Of a stretch of 62,429 bases of DNA, positions 38,078 through 51,019 are shown in pieces. The position numbers and the translations under genes were made by a program. The notes beneath the pieces are model-generated. The model saw nothing but the letters and a program-made list of their open reading frames with translations. It was not told the origin of the DNA and searched no databases. Origin of the DNA: Plantago elongata (lineage: Eukaryota > Streptophyta > Magnoliopsida > Lamiales > Plantaginaceae); contig JAYMSP010000265.1 of assembly GCA_036897095.1 (NCBI GenBank), positions 1 to 62,429 on the forward strand, written 5' to 3'. Numbering within the stretch: position 1 is the stretch's first letter; the number at the start of each line of letters is the position of its first letter.

Positions 38078-40175
38078 TTATGAAGATAGTTGTAGAGCGG
38101 TGCGAATAGCTGTCACTACTTCTTTTACATTCATGCTGAAATCTTTCTCCATCTGGCAAAGGAAAATGATACAAAATCAATCAATTTAAGGTATTATCCT
38201 CAAGCATAATTAATTAATTAATTAATTATAGAGTAACACAAATAAAATGGCATTTTTCACCTCTGCAATAATGGTAATGTCAAGGGCCAAGCTTCCAAAA
38301 GGAATGATATTAGTATTTAGAACAGCCAGATCAAGGCTATCAACTTTGTGGAGCAAATTGACAAGAACACCCTTCTGCTTCTCACATTGTACCCTAAGAA
38401 GGATATTGTTATTGCAAACCCTAGCTTCAATCTCTGGTAGGAGCGACTCATCTGAGCTTGCGCACTTCTCATCTGAAGATCCCTCATCCTCTGCAATAAT
38501 TTGCGATTTTTTCACAAGGACAACCGATTCCATAGTTTGCTTTGAAGCTTGTACCTCCAACGTTTCCACTCTCTCTTGGAGGTGTTTCAAGTATGTTATG
38601 GCATCTCCAAGAACGGAACTTTTATCCGTCTTCAATGCACAACACATAAAACCATAGATTTGTTAAATATTACCCATGATCTGAGCCAAACACAACCTCC
38701 CGACAATTTAACCACAAGGTTTATGAATTGCTGCTTTTTCACTTGATTAAATAAATTGCTCAAGTACCTTCTTAAGGCCGGGGACAATGGCTGAAAGAGC
38801 AATAAAAAGCTGGCTGAGTTGCTCGCGCCGCTTTCTCTCTGCAATGATATGGTCGTAAGTCTGTGATGGTGGTCTAACACGGCTTCTCTTCTTTGGTCGC
38901 TCCTTCTGTGTTGCTTGTTCAAAATCGACATTATATGATCCTGGTGCCTTATGAGCTTCAGAGGCTGCAGCAGTCTCCTCCTCAGGGTTTAAGGACCTAT
39001 GATTCACCTATTTTACATATAATTAAAACCACTTTATATAAGCTTGAACATTTCTGCAGGTTTATCTAAAATTCTTACATAAACTAGGTCCATTCTCTTT
39101 TTCTCATTTTCAATCGATCATGCCTTACCTGTTGGAGGTTTTCGGAATTATTAGAATTCCCAAAATTTAGAATTATCGGTGCAGAAGAAGCTTGATCCAT
39201 GGAAACCGCACCGTTATTAATTTGTGTTGGACTCGGATTAATGTTTTCTGGCGGGATGATCAGGAGCTGCTCATTCTCAATGCCATTAGGCGACGTGTAC
39301 AGGGAGGTCATGGAACTTGTACTAGGAACGTTGACATAAGTTGAGGAAGATGAAGAGTTGTGCCCAGGAGACAAACAACTCTCCAAATCCTGCCTGATTA
39401 ATGCAGCTAATAGCTCCTCATCATATGATTCCACAATTTCAGACTCATTATCCATGAATATTGCATTGTCTAGTCCCTGCAATGTCACACATTATTTCAC
39501 ATGAAATAATAGCTAGTTAGCTCTCATGCTTTGTTCTAACAAGAAAATTCTTAAGCCATATGCCCATATATACAATAATTCAGTAGACAATTAAACAAGT
39601 ATAGGCTTGTAAGTTTTGTCAAGGTAGTACTCAAATCAAAATATCATAAAAGCTATATATATACAGCACTTTTCAAGTCACAAGCCAGTTCTAGTTTTAG
39701 ATTAATTGCATCCTTTGAATTGATCATTTCATCATCAAGTCTGATATTTTTAACTTTGCACCCCTTAAAAGTCCTCGTTAGGGGTAAACTTTTTGTTTTC
39801 TAAGGCAAACCAATATTTTTGATAATCGAGAACAAATAGAGCAAAATGAATACTAAGATAATCTCGTATAGATGAGGTTTGTCAAGAATATTCTCAAGCG
39901 GGTGTGGAAATGATAAGAAAATAGCTAATTTAAATCAAATAGATCCAATATAATCTCTTTGGTGTGCCTAGTTAGCTAGGGTTACAAATCAATCCAAGAT
40001 AATAATATTCCAAGCATAAAAAACCTAACGACGCAATAATTAAATTGCACGATACACCAAAAGCAAGTATTATATGGAAAACTTATTTGATCAAAATTCA
40101 ATACTTAGAAATGATTTGTCTGTAATAAAATAAACTTACTAGTTCAGAGAGCCATGGATAATCTGAGGCGTTCAT
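38078..40175 (-). CDS. bHLH transcription factor, subgroup IVa (bHLH18/19/25-like), gene A, 5 exons
   Basis: Nuclear E-box-binding transcription factor. Exons: 40175-40140, 39476-39129, 39007-38768, 38629-38261, 38152-38078, giving 355 residues. All junctions are GT-AG and phase 0. The first exon encodes a short 'PWLSEL' peptide, typical of IVa proteins. The basic region DHIIAERKRREQLSQLF carries the His-Glu-Arg triad expected for E-box contact. Helix 1 ends at IVPGLKK, and helix 2 begins TDKSSVLGDAITYLK (the usual Met of MDKxSVL is Thr). A leucine-rich stretch follows (HLQERVETLEVQ), then the ACT-like domain (LPEIEARV...ALDITIIAE) and the last exon MEKDFSMNVKEVV. The Arabidopsis bHLH18/19/20/25 group, Medicago TSAR and Catharanthus BIS factors belong here; the actual targets of this protein are unknown. 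Confidence 0.93.
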
Positions 40176-40417
40176 GATATGATCTCACTGTTGTAAACTC
40201 TGCGAAAAAAAGGTAACTGAAACACAAATAACTATTGAACATGTAATAATAACATTAATATTCGTAATTCATAATTTACTTCTAAATGGATTGGGTTCTG
40301 ATGATCAACTTGTTATGAGATGAAGAGAAAAGAGAGTAGTCACCTAGTACTTGAACTCCAATTGCCGTGTCTATCTGTCAAGCTCAAATGGCCCTCAACG
40401 ACTCACCAACTTCCATG

Positions 40418-40426
40418 ATTTATATA
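40418..40426 (-). promoter_or_regulatory. Probable TATA box of bHLH gene A
   Basis: TATATAAAT on the minus strand, about 240 bases upstream of the gene A ATG. This leaves a long 5' leader, which may contain an intron. Confidence 0.5.
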
Positions 40427-40439
40427 GAAACCCGCTAGT

Positions 40440-43400
40440 CTTTGTCCTTTCTTTTCTTTTCTTTCTTATTTCTGATTAAATTGAAATTCTTCACACGTTG
40501 CACATAACTGTAATTGTAAATTCTCTCCACCCGACATCATATACAATTTATATGTAGTTTGTATGTTCTTATGATGTGTAAACTCTAGAGTAATGTAGTA
40601 TAGAACAGCTTCGTGAAAAGAGATATTTACTAAAATGTTTATTTATTACACGTCCCTCTATGAATATGCTATTGTCGATGTACATGTGTAATCAATATAC
40701 ACAAGTAGTATTTTTCATCGATTGGGTGGACATAATCAACTTGAACCTACTCTATTATCATATTAAGATTATCATCTCTGAATTGGAGAACTAAAAGAAT
40801 AATAGAAATAAATTGTTGGGTTATATGTAATTTGCATGTTACTCTTATAAATGATGTGAGATATTCTAAACTATATTTCCAAAATCCTAGAAAAGTGAAG
40901 TAAAGAAAAGTAAAAAACGACTCACCACTCGGACCACTCGGTAAACCACCAAAATGGTAAAGCCCAGTCTGATTTATGAAGCCCAGTTTGAATCTGTATA
41001 TAACTGATTTCAAAATCTAGTCCATTTATGAATCATGGGCCCATAACGGGAGACACTAAGGTTGGGCCAAATTGACACCCGGCCTGCAATATCAACCATG
41101 TAATTTTGACAATTTTAACATTTCCTACCATTTGGCTTAAATTTTAAATATAACTTTCTCGATCCCACTAATTTACCCCAAATGCGTACACTTTTACTTA
41201 GAAATATCTTCAAATTCAACTAATCCTCGGAGTAGATTGAAGCTATAGTGACACTGCTATGTTTCGGTCGAGAGGAGTATCTTATATATTCTAATGAGTC
41301 CTAAAATCGTAACTCAAGTAACTAGACCACGTTGATTTAATTTTCAATACTTTGGGGAATTTAACCTTAAATTTCTTGAAATTGTTTGACTTTTGTTACG
41401 GGATTGGAATTCATCTTAAATTTTGATGCGAGGAGTATCTTGTATGCTCTAAGGAGTCATGGGACGTCCACCTCAAGTAACTAGACTAGTGCAATCTAGT
41501 TTTCAATATCTTAATGGACCTTTGAACACGTTTTTAATTACTTGCCAAGTGACTTGAAAGATGGCATAGGGTGGAGGAACGTGTTTAAGAATGTGCCTGG
41601 AGTGGATTTATGGTGTTTAGGCACCACCGTTGTCGTGTTGAGCATGTCCAAATATTACCCAAAACACGATTTGAGTGTTGTGAGGGTTGATGGATGTGTA
41701 TACAAAACCAGCAAGCACAAAAGTGTGGACATCGGTAACATAGACATTACCGGACTGGTACAAAGAATTGACGGTGGATTTTATCCTAGTATGCAACTGT
41801 TCGCAAAAGTTGAGGTCCATTTATGATGGTGAAGTTAGGAGTGGAGTGCAGATTTAGCTGACAGAGATGTTGATTGGTTTTTGTGGTGAATTTTTCGGTT
41901 GTAATAGGTTTTGGCTTACTCTATAATAGTGGTTGTGAACTTGATATGTGGTTTGGACGAGTTTTACGTCGTTGTGATTGTTTCCTTTGTAATTATTTTG
42001 TTGGGAGCATCACTTTTGCTCAAAGCGCATATGAATGAACTTTTAGCCTATTTTAAAAAGAAGATTGAAGCTATAGTAAAAAATATCAAGAGCTTGAAAC
42101 AATAGCTAAAACCATGATCTAATAACATTTCTCCATCTTTTATTTTACTCAATTAAAAAATTAGTATATGAAGTTGGAATAAATTAAAATAAAATGTGAG
42201 AATCTAAAATCGAATCGGATGAAGCATTGTGAATTTGTCATTTCATACGACAGTCATGGAACACAAAGTACAACCCTTTCTCCAAAGGGTTAATGGCGAA
42301 ACGAGATGAAGATGATGTGAACCAAAACGGACATATGGGTTAATGGATATGATATAATGCTACGCAGTGGTCCAAAATATTTGTCGACAAAATTTCATTA
42401 TCATCGTAGTATAATTAAAAGAGCACAAAACAGGAAGAAGTTAAATATGCTTGTTAAATTGCATACAGATACATAATGTTTTATTGGTTTATGTTTACGG
42501 CAGTGGTGTGGTCAGCATAAGTGCGCGGCGCCACCTTATCTGACGACCATATGTACATGCATGATGCATCATATCAAATCTATAACTTAAGATGATTATA
42601 AATATATCAACTCAACTTCTCTAATTTGAGATAGTTATAATTTTGGATACAAATTTTCATTTGTTACTTAGGGGTTTAAATATTGAGTTATAAAAAAATG
42701 AAGTATTTTAATTTAATTTTACGTATTTGTGAAAATGCTACAAATTAAGTTGACATATATACTGGAAATTTAAATAGTGTAGAACTTACGAGGAATGGGT
42801 GCGTGTGTGATGTTTAAAATTATCCAAATAATTGTAGAATGAAGACATCATCATAGTCATGAAAGGAGACAATAAGAATAAACCAAAGGGAATATTTTTT
42901 CTTCATAAATTCCAGAAGGATGCATGACTTTCCATTATCACGAGAGAAGCAAGTTCCCAATAAAGCTGTTATTCCCGACCACTAAATTTGTTGGTATGCC
43001 GTCAACTATATGAATCAACCGCCATCGAAATAGTACAGAAAAACTTTTCAATTCAACGGAAAAAAAAAAGAAGATAAATCATCAATTCAATTCAATGTAC
43101 CCTTTTAGCCCTGGTATTTCTTTACTTTGATTTTTTTGAGCATAGGTGATTTTTTTATAGGATAACTGTATAAATTCAAAACCACTAAAATGCATAACTT
43201 AAATGAAATTCTGTTATGATATTATATATTCCAAGCTACTCAAATACAAACCCGTTTCACATGAAATCGACCATGTATGGAACTATATAGAAGAATTAGT
43301 ATAGCGACTAGATTTCAACATGTCTCTTTATAAGTGACGTGGAATATTTTAACACGCTTTTTAAATGGCTTTCTTAGATGTTGAAATCGTTACGATTGTG

Positions 43401-44539
43401 AGGAGCATTGAAGAATTAATATAAATGACTAAATTCCAACACATACGTTTTAAAAAAAGAATAAAGAAAGAAAGAAAGAAGTTTAAACTATTTAATTCAT
43501 CTTCAACACTCTCTTAGAATTCTTGAGCCTGTTGCATTACACGAATTCATCTTCTACAATCTACACCCTTTCTTCAAACACTTTGCTTTGTTTTTGCATG
43601 CAAAATCTATTTGCACCATTATCCAAATTAATCTAAACACTGAGGAGGGCTTGGTAATTAATGGCGTATAGTTGACGAAATGGAGTAATTGACATTGTCG
43701 AACGCTTGCTTTTATTGTTCATCCCATTTACTTCCGCCTTTTCAATTAAACCTTTCTAATTCTTTACTTTCTCTTTATTTAAAAAATTATTAGAAAATTA
43801 ACTCGCGATACTCGCGTGTAAACTTTTAACTTATTAATATTGTTAAAGAAAAATATTAAATTATTAATAATTTTACATTATAATAAAATTATCAAATATA
43901 GTACAATTTTTAATAAAATTAAACCATATAAAATGTTACCAGAAAAAAGTAGTTATCATGAGGGATAAAATATAGAAAATAAAAGTTAATCCGCTATCTA
44001 TCCCGATCCTCTTTCCTTTTGTAATAGTAATGATAGATAATAAACAAATAGTTTGTAGTAGGTATTATATTGATAAAGGTTATAAGTAGGTAATAAAATA
44101 AGAGATAGATTGAATAAAGTAAAAAATATAAATAATAAAAAATTAGTTAGTATGGATAAAACTTTTTATTTATAGGGGTAGGAAAATTTTAATATAACTT
44201 TAGAAAAGAAAATCTAGAAAATTATTAAAAACGGAAAAAATATTTATTTACATTACATATCTTCAACTACACTTTTTATTATTGTCATCGATCTTACTCG
44301 TGAAATATAACTACGACCTAGCGTTGTTGTATTTATAAATCGTTTAAAAGGTGAATGGAGAACATACAATTTCATACGAATCGAGTGGAATACTTAATAT
44401 AGCTTTGGAAAACTCTCCTGGCGTTAATTTCTAATGCCAACATAACTCAAAAAGAGAATTGTGAATCGCAACAAAATTAGAATTGAACTCAAACTTGAAA
44501 AACAAATTGATTAGTGGACTACTAAATTATGCTCCAAGT
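40440..44539. other. Intergenic region with local duplications and one unidentified open frame
   Basis: Between bHLH genes A and B. An 85-bp direct duplication lies at about 41271-41355 and 41428-41513 (shared AGGAGTATCTT, CTCAAGTAACTAGAC, TTTTCAATA). After it, 41545-41826 (+) is open for about 94 codons, with balanced composition (FKNVPGVDLWCLGTTVVV, VVRVDGCVY, IDGGFYPSMQLF), but I recognise no family and the usual ATG is missing at its start. It may be a decayed gene piece. The rest (42100-44500) is AT-rich and featureless. Confidence 0.4.
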
Positions 44540-47346
44540 CTAACATTGTTGCAAGCTTGACCGAATATCCTCCACAATACCCTGCAGTGTTGAGTTTAAC
44601 TCCTTTTCCATCTGCATATTATTATCCAAAAACTAAAGTTATAACATATACTAATTTCAATTAGTATATTTGGGAACAACAAATTTAACATAATTACAGA
44701 AAAAACTATTCCAGCTCTTTTTATTCATCAATCTCTCACATATATATATATGTATATATGTATATATATTAAGAAATTCTAATTCAATAATACTTCTAAG
44801 TACTATCATCAAGGAGTCATAATTTACTTATACTTCTAACATTCTTCCTCAGTCGAAACGGGAGTTTGATGAACGCTGAGAATGTCCTGAAAAGCGTCAA
44901 ACAATACTTGTGGGAGTCCTTTGGTGAAAAAATCGACTCATGTAAGAATCAATAGATTTCATCCATGATATTCTACGTTGATGTTGTACGAGAGCAGGTG
45001 AGGCAAAATGTATGATTGAACGATGGACGATACTATGGGTAGTTGGTTGTGGCGCGTCAGATTGATCTAGGGATGAGGAGAACCCTTTTGATCAGGACGT
45101 CCGACTTCGGGAGCTTAATCTGATCTCAGAATGGAGCGGAGACAGTTGCTCGAGGGAATCGATGATGCGTGGAGAAAACGCAGCAGTAGACTGCAGGAGA
45201 AGAAACAGCTCAACCGCATAAGAAGAAGAGAAATCCACTACTTAATCAAATGAAGAAGACCTGGTTGGAGGATTTTCCGACGAACAACAGGGCGATCGAC
45301 GATCGCATGCAATTGCAGAGGCAATCAATGAAGATCGAACAGGCTGGGGCGATCGCTGGACATGAGAACGACGATTGCCGGCAATTGCGGGATGATAGAA
45401 GAAAGTTCGGCATATTTAAGAAAACAGTTCGAACACGGAAGGGGATCGACAATGTGGGCTGTTCGATCAGACTAGAAGTTCGACAAATTAAAGAAAATTG
45501 TTTGAACATTGGAGGGATCGACAACAGTGGGTTATTCGATCAGAGGAGAAGTTCGACATATTAAAGAAAACTGTTCGAGCACATGAGGGGATCGACAACA
45601 GTGGACTGTTCGATCAGAGGAGAACTTGAAATAGGTATACGAACGTGAAGTTCTGTATATACATGAATATATTGAACGTGAGGTTCTTTATATGGGAGTT
45701 CTGCAGTGGAAGATAAATGGGACAAAAGATACAAAAGAGATATAGGCAAGGACTATCACATTGATTACAATGAGGGGAAAGATGAGAGATTACCTGGCGA
45801 AGATATCATATGGGATCGGATCATAATTTTCAGCAATATGTTGCTGAACCGAGAACGCAATTGACCTATTAAACCTTATTTGATTCTGATCTTCACCGTC
45901 CAGATTGTAGTTCCACGAGTTATCTTGCTGCTTTCAAAATTTCGTGATGATCCAACGACTGAATCCCGGGAAATTCTATTTTTCTCGGACTGCGCTGTGC
46001 TATCAAGCTATACGAAAATTATCTTTTCTTCACAAAATTCATTGAGGGAAAAGAGGAGAGATATGACAAATGCTCGTTGGATACTTACATGACTCTGATA
46101 CCATGAAAGAATTATTTTCCCTACCTCTTCTGATTTATCAATCTCATATATATTTAAAAGTATTTATAGGTAGATATAATAAGATATAATAAGATATCAT
46201 AATTCAATAATATTTCTAATCTACTTATAATTTTAACAATTACCTCAGTAACAATGGTAATGTGAACTGCGAAACTTCCAAATGGAACCACATTCGTGTT
46301 GACAATTGCTAGATCGAATTTCTCAACATGGCCAATTAACTCAACAAGAACTCCCTTCCGTTTCTCGCAATAGATTTTCAAGATAATCCGATTGTTACAT
46401 AACTTTGCTTCAATCTCTGGCAACTGCTGCTCCTTCGGCCTAATGCTTTTCCCGTTAAGTAAGGCCTCATCCTCCATCGCGAACTCTGATTTTGTGATAA
46501 ACACCATTGGCTCCAAGGTCTGGCTTTTCCTTTGAACCTCCAAAATTTTCAATCTGTCCTGAAGATTGTTCAAGTACTCAATGCTATCTCGCAGGACAGA
46601 ATTTTTGTCAACCTGCCACGCATATTTTCACTAATTAATCGTGCAAATAAAGTTTTACTACATGATATCACATCCCTGTGTCATGGAGTCATTGTCTAAA
46701 AAGACGAACTTATATACAAGAATTATTATGAGTCAGTACATAATTTACAAAACTAATGTGCAAAAACTCAAGATTCAATTATCCAAAATAAGGAAATTAA
46801 ATGGCAAAATCGTACTAACAAAGATGAAAGAAAAAGTATGGTTTAGTTACCCTCTTGATGCCAGGAACCATGCCTGAGAGAGTGATAAAAAGCTGGTTGA
46901 GCTGCTCGCGACGCTTTCTCTCAGTGATTATGTGATGTTGCACTTGGGAAGGCCGCCTGATGCGAACTTTCTTCTTCTTCTTTGCCTTGCAATTTTCATA
47001 CCTTAAAACTTCAGGGCTTTGGAATGTCGCATTTTGAAAGTTCAGAATGAACCGGGCGGAACAATCCCTCGTAGGATTACCATAATGTTCATGAAACACC
47101 ATCGGCTCGAGTGCTAGTGGCACCGTGGGGGTTAATGTGTTCGAAAATTGTTCCTCAACACCAAAGATATTATTCACAACATCAAAGACTGGATTTTGTT
47201 CATCCTGATCAAGAACATAGCATTTAGTTAGTTCCATCACTGCGTAGTGCAGGATTGTTGCATGACATTGAGAAAGGTACTTAGAAACGTGGGCAATTAG
47301 TACTTACCAGGGTAGAGAACCATGATTCAGTTGAGAAATCATCCAT
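44540..47346 (-). CDS. bHLH transcription factor, subgroup IVa, gene B, split by a Copia insertion
   Basis: Paralogue of gene A. Exons: 47346-47308, 47204-46851, 46612-46244, 44611-44540, giving 277 residues. It starts MDDFSTESWFSTL. A lysine run (KAKKKKKVRIRRPSQ) precedes the basic region HHIITERKRREQLNQLF, with His-Glu-Arg intact. Helix 2 begins VDKNSVLRDSIEYL. The ACT-like part (LPEIEAKLCNNRI...VHITIVTE) and last exon MEKELNSTLQGIV follow. Unlike gene A, the N-terminal part and basic region are in one exon. The last intron is 1632 bp because a Copia derivative occupies 44698-46238. Both splice sites and the frame remain usable. The protein is shorter than gene A, mostly N-terminally. Whether the long intron reduces expression is unknown. 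Confidence 0.9.
44698..46238 (-). mobile_element. Internally deleted Copia LTR retrotransposon in the last intron of bHLH gene B
   Basis: 1541 bp, minus orientation. The 5' LTR is 46104-46238 (135 bp), starting TGTTAAAATT and ending TCTTTCA. It is followed at once by the primer site TGGTATCAGAGTC (46103-46091), complementary to the 3' end of initiator tRNA-Met. The 3' LTR is 44698-44841 (144 bp), starting TGTTAGAAGT, preceded by purine-rich CTGAGGAAGAA. Just upstream of that lies the end of the Copia polyprotein, VDFFTKGLPQVLFDAFQDIL, the RNase H/'FTKxLP' tail, then a stop. Most of gag-pol is missing. A 5-bp target duplication, ATTAC on the plus strand, flanks it (44693-44697 and 46239-46243). 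The LTRs have diverged noticeably, so the insertion is not recent. Confidence 0.93.
45400..45620. repeat. Three tandem copies of a 73-bp unit inside the Copia derivative
   Basis: Units start near 45400, 45474 and 45547. Each contains AAGTTCG(G/A)CA, AAGAAAA, GGGATCGACAA and TTCGATCAGA. The open frame 45250-45564 on the plus strand crosses them and is a by-product of the repeat. Confidence 0.85.
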
Positions 47347-48555
47347 TATTGGCAATTGAACTTCTTGGTTCTGTTATTGTTATGTTTCTGCAAAATGGAT
47401 TACAAAGAAGTTGTAAAAGAAAGAAAGAGACGTGGTTAAATCGTTACAAGCAAATTAAGTTGTTATACCTTATATGATGGTGTGACAAATAATACAAGAC
47501 ATGTTTGTATAGGCTATATGTTTGTGATATAAATGCTTAGTGGCATTGGGCCACTGGCAGTACAAGTACTTCATTATTTTATTTTTTAACATTTAAAATT
47601 TACTCAAACTCTCAACCTATCTATTGTTTGGAGGTGGATCGTATTACCATGTACTATTACTTCATTATTCCACTAGAAATGATAAAGAGCTGAAGGAGTT
47701 TTAGATTCATTTTCATAGTATTTGTGTGACGTAAATTAAGAGTTCCCATTAAATCTAAAACTACTTTACTGTATTGTTTTGTAGAATTTAAATGTTAATT
47801 TTTAATAACTAAAATTATTATAGAATATTTTTCATTTGTAAACTCATTAATTTTAATTCAACTCTTATTCATTTAATTTTGCTTAGTTATTTTTATATTA
47901 TAAATAAATTAAGTTCAATTTTATCTAGTTGTTAAATTGAATTCAGTCCAATTCAATTTAGTTCAATTAATAAAAATAGAACATACTTTAACTGAGTTAT
48001 AAAAAGTAGAACGTTAATATATGTTATAGAACGACAACGAAGCGCAACTTAATTGGTAAGAAGTTTCAACTTCAACTAATAGGTGGGGTTTGAGTCACCC
48101 TTTATTGTTTAAAATAATATATGACTATATAAATTAAACACGCATAGCTACAATAATGGTTAAAAATACATTTTGGGTAATTAATTTTGTGCTGAACAGA
48201 TCCATCCTTGCATAATACCAAGCCTTTTAAACGTGTTGTACCATAAAGAACATGTTCATGTCACTAGCTAATGGCATATTGTTCCTTTACCAGACAACTC
48301 GAACAGATAGACATATCCCATCGATGTCCCATTGATAATGCATCAAGAACAAACGATGATTATGAATGAACTATGACAACATTAGAACTTATAAAAGAAC
48401 CACAGCATATACAAATTAGAAAAATGTACTAGAATAGCGAGAATATAATAGCTTACGGTTAAAATAAATTTAACTAATTACTAAATCGTATTATATTTGT
48501 CGACCGATATGTAGATATACAGAGTGTCACCGTGTCAATTAGCATCACACGATTT
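47347..48555. other. Spacer between bHLH genes B and C
   Basis: Contains the gene B promoter region and AT-rich DNA. About 47870-48000 has TTCAATTCAGTTCAATT character. A SINE-like copy lies at 48029-48112. No gene. Confidence 0.45.
48029..48112. mobile_element. SINE-like element, relative of the one in the kinase intron
   Basis: Starts GAACGACAACGAAG, has an A-box-like CGCAACTTAATTGGTAAG and a B-box-like GGTTTGAGTCACC, and ends TTGTTTAAAA. The remnant at 18446-18510 shares the start, the B-box block and the end but lacks the middle. No certain target duplication. Confidence 0.62.
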
Positions 48556-50511
48556 CTATGCCCTGGCCAGAAGAGCACAACGCATAGCCGAGACAACTTC
48601 TGTTAGCGTAAGGTTGAAATCCTTCTCCATCTGCGAAGAATATGACACATCTCATAAGTATAAATAAAGTGAGCGTCTCATGCACTTGTGATTGGGGATA
48701 TAATTTTCTACTACGATAAGAAAATCATGACTCTCACAAAAATTTAACGAAAAACATTATAAGAAAGGCCTCGGCCAAACCAAAATTAAGTTCAAAGGCA
48801 ATTAACGAGTGATGTAATGTAGTAAATTGTTATTACCTCGGCCAAGACTGTTATGTGGAACGCTTGTGCCCCAAAACACGCGGCACTGGTGTTGACGACA
48901 ACCAGATTGAGCTTCTCCACCTCGGCAAGTATTTTAACCACAAGTCCTTTGCGCTTCTCGCATAGTATATTGAGAAGTATGCTGTTTTCCGAGACTTTTG
49001 CTTCGATTTCTGGCAATGGCTGTTCTTCATTATTCTCCATTGTCGACATTGTTTCTTGTTTGTTGATGAGCACCACTGATTCAATTGTTTGTTTTGTGGT
49101 TTTATCCTCTAGCATCTTCACCTTTTCTTTCAGTTCTTTCATGTAATTTATGGCATCCCCAAGTACTGAAGTTTTGTCCAACTGCGAATTAATTCCACAT
49201 TCATCATAAGTATAATGTAGTTGCATATTTAACGTGCATATGGTGACACTTGTACTTAAAAGTTACTAACAAGGTAAAGTTATACTTCTTCTTGAAACTT
49301 TACCTTGTTAATATAAGTATAACTCAATTTATTTGATTTAATTGAAAAAAGGAAATAAATTGCTTTTTGTAGCCACACGGGAAGATCTAATAATTAATGC
49401 AACTGAAGTACTATTCATTGTCAGAGTTTGGTTCGATTATTTCAGATGTACTTTCCTAGGCAAGTGATGATAATATTCTTTTGCGGCGCAATGACATACC
49501 ATACTATATCTAAAAGTGTAACAAAAAGTACTTCGTACATTCTTAAAGTAAATTTAAACAAACGATTCAAAGCCATGTTCATGTTTACTACTATATTTTT
49601 GTTTCAGAGATGGTGCTCAAAACTTTATCTTTTGTGCATTCATTTATAGCAAGTCTTAATCGTGAGCACTTTATAGCTAGTTTAAAAACTGTCAAATATT
49701 AGACTTTGCAATCATGAGGTGAAAACAATGATTTTTAATCAGAAAATGGCTACAAAACTGATTAGGATTACATGTTAGTATAACATTGTAGAATGTAAAA
49801 AAAAACCGATAATATATGCATGGACATATGTGACTAAATTAATAGCATGTTTCTAGCCAGTATTGATTAAAGTTAATTTATGAATCCAAAAGTGTTAAGA
49901 GAATTATAACAAAACTGTCATGTTTGATATGACTACCAATTCATATCTTGTCAAATTTTACACTTGTGAAACAGAGCACAAAAATCACTATCTGAAAAGA
50001 AAAGAAAAGAAGGAGAGGGTAAAAAAGAACAGAAAAACCTAACCTTCTTGAGTCCAGGAACAATGCTAGAGAGTGTAATAAACAATTGGCTGAGCTGCTC
50101 GCGCCGCTTCCTCTCCGCGCTGATATGATCATAAGCTTGCTGTGTGGCCCTGACCCGACCTGGTTTCTGACCAGTTCCAACCTCAGACGATGCCTCCATA
50201 GCGTTCCAGTTGCCTTTGTGCTGAGTATTACCTGGCGCATTTCCAAAATTGACAACAAGTGAGGAAGAAGCTCTATCCAAGTTGCTCATAGTGGAAAAGT
50301 TTCCGGAATTCTCTAGCCTCCTATGCTTCGGTGGTGGCACGTGGCTGAGAAACGGTGGCTCGGTGGGAAATGTGGTGGTGAAAGATGAGGAATAGCCATG
50401 GCTCACCGCTGTGGGCCAGGTGGTGGGGAGAGTTTCTCCAAGTATGGTGGCCAAATCCTCATTGTTGTAGTCCATATTGTTATAGTCCATGAAACCTTGG
50501 TGCAAAGCCAT
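48556..50511 (-). CDS. bHLH transcription factor, subgroup IVa, gene C, 3 coding exons
   Basis: Third intact paralogue. Exons: 50511-50044, 49181-48837, 48630-48556, giving 295 residues. The basic region DHISAERKRREQLSQLF has the His-Glu-Arg triad. Helix 1 ends IVPGLKK, and helix 2 begins LDKTSVLGDAINYMK (Leu where Met is usual). The ACT-like part (LPEIEAKVSENSI...HITVLAE) and last exon MEKDFNLTLTEVV follow. I chose the ATG at 50511 because ATGGCT and its context resemble the plant consensus; in-frame ATGs at 50571 and 50628 would add 20 or 39 residues. The small first exon seen in A and B ('PWLSEL'-type) was not found, so the true N-terminus may differ. The two internal junctions are GT-AG and phase 0. 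Confidence 0.88.
49267..49310. repeat. Perfect hairpin in the first intron of bHLH gene C
   Basis: AACAAGGTAAAGTT (49268-49281) faces its exact complement AACTTTACCTTGTT (49296-49309), with one further flanking T-A pair and a 14-base loop. It may be a small relic or a folded intronic structure. Confidence 0.85.
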
Positions 50512-51019
50512 TTGGTGTTGGTGTGGAGTCTGTGTCCTATATTGCAAGTGCTTAATGGTTGCATTATGCATATTTTGTTCTAATGTTGTTTTCCTATGGT
50601 GTAACTTTATGTTTGTAACATACCACACAACTACACAAGTTACTTCCTAGTTCCTCCGTATTCATAATATGATAGGGACATGAGTATTTCATTTTAATTT
50701 GTTACAATGATGATAACGATTATAATTGTTACTGAAAAGGAAATGAATATACAGGCTTCATATCATATGGTCTGGTGTTTGTATTATTGTATACCAGTAT
50801 ATGAGTATGTAGACGAGAATTACAAATTATTATCATCCTTCAATCTCTCTATACCTTAGTGATATATAAAAAAAATTCTATAAATTAGTATTTATAATTT
50901 AATTTTCAATATACTCTCTAATTAAATACTAAATAAAGTATATTAAATAATTAAAATTAATCTACAATTATCTACTTGAATTATGTTTAAATTTTGTTAC
51001 GTTAGAATAAAGTAAGATT

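Noticed and set aside
45250..45564. 104-codon plus-strand frame inside the Copia derivative
   Set aside because: It crosses the 73-bp tandem units, opposes the element's direction and matches no gag or pol motif.
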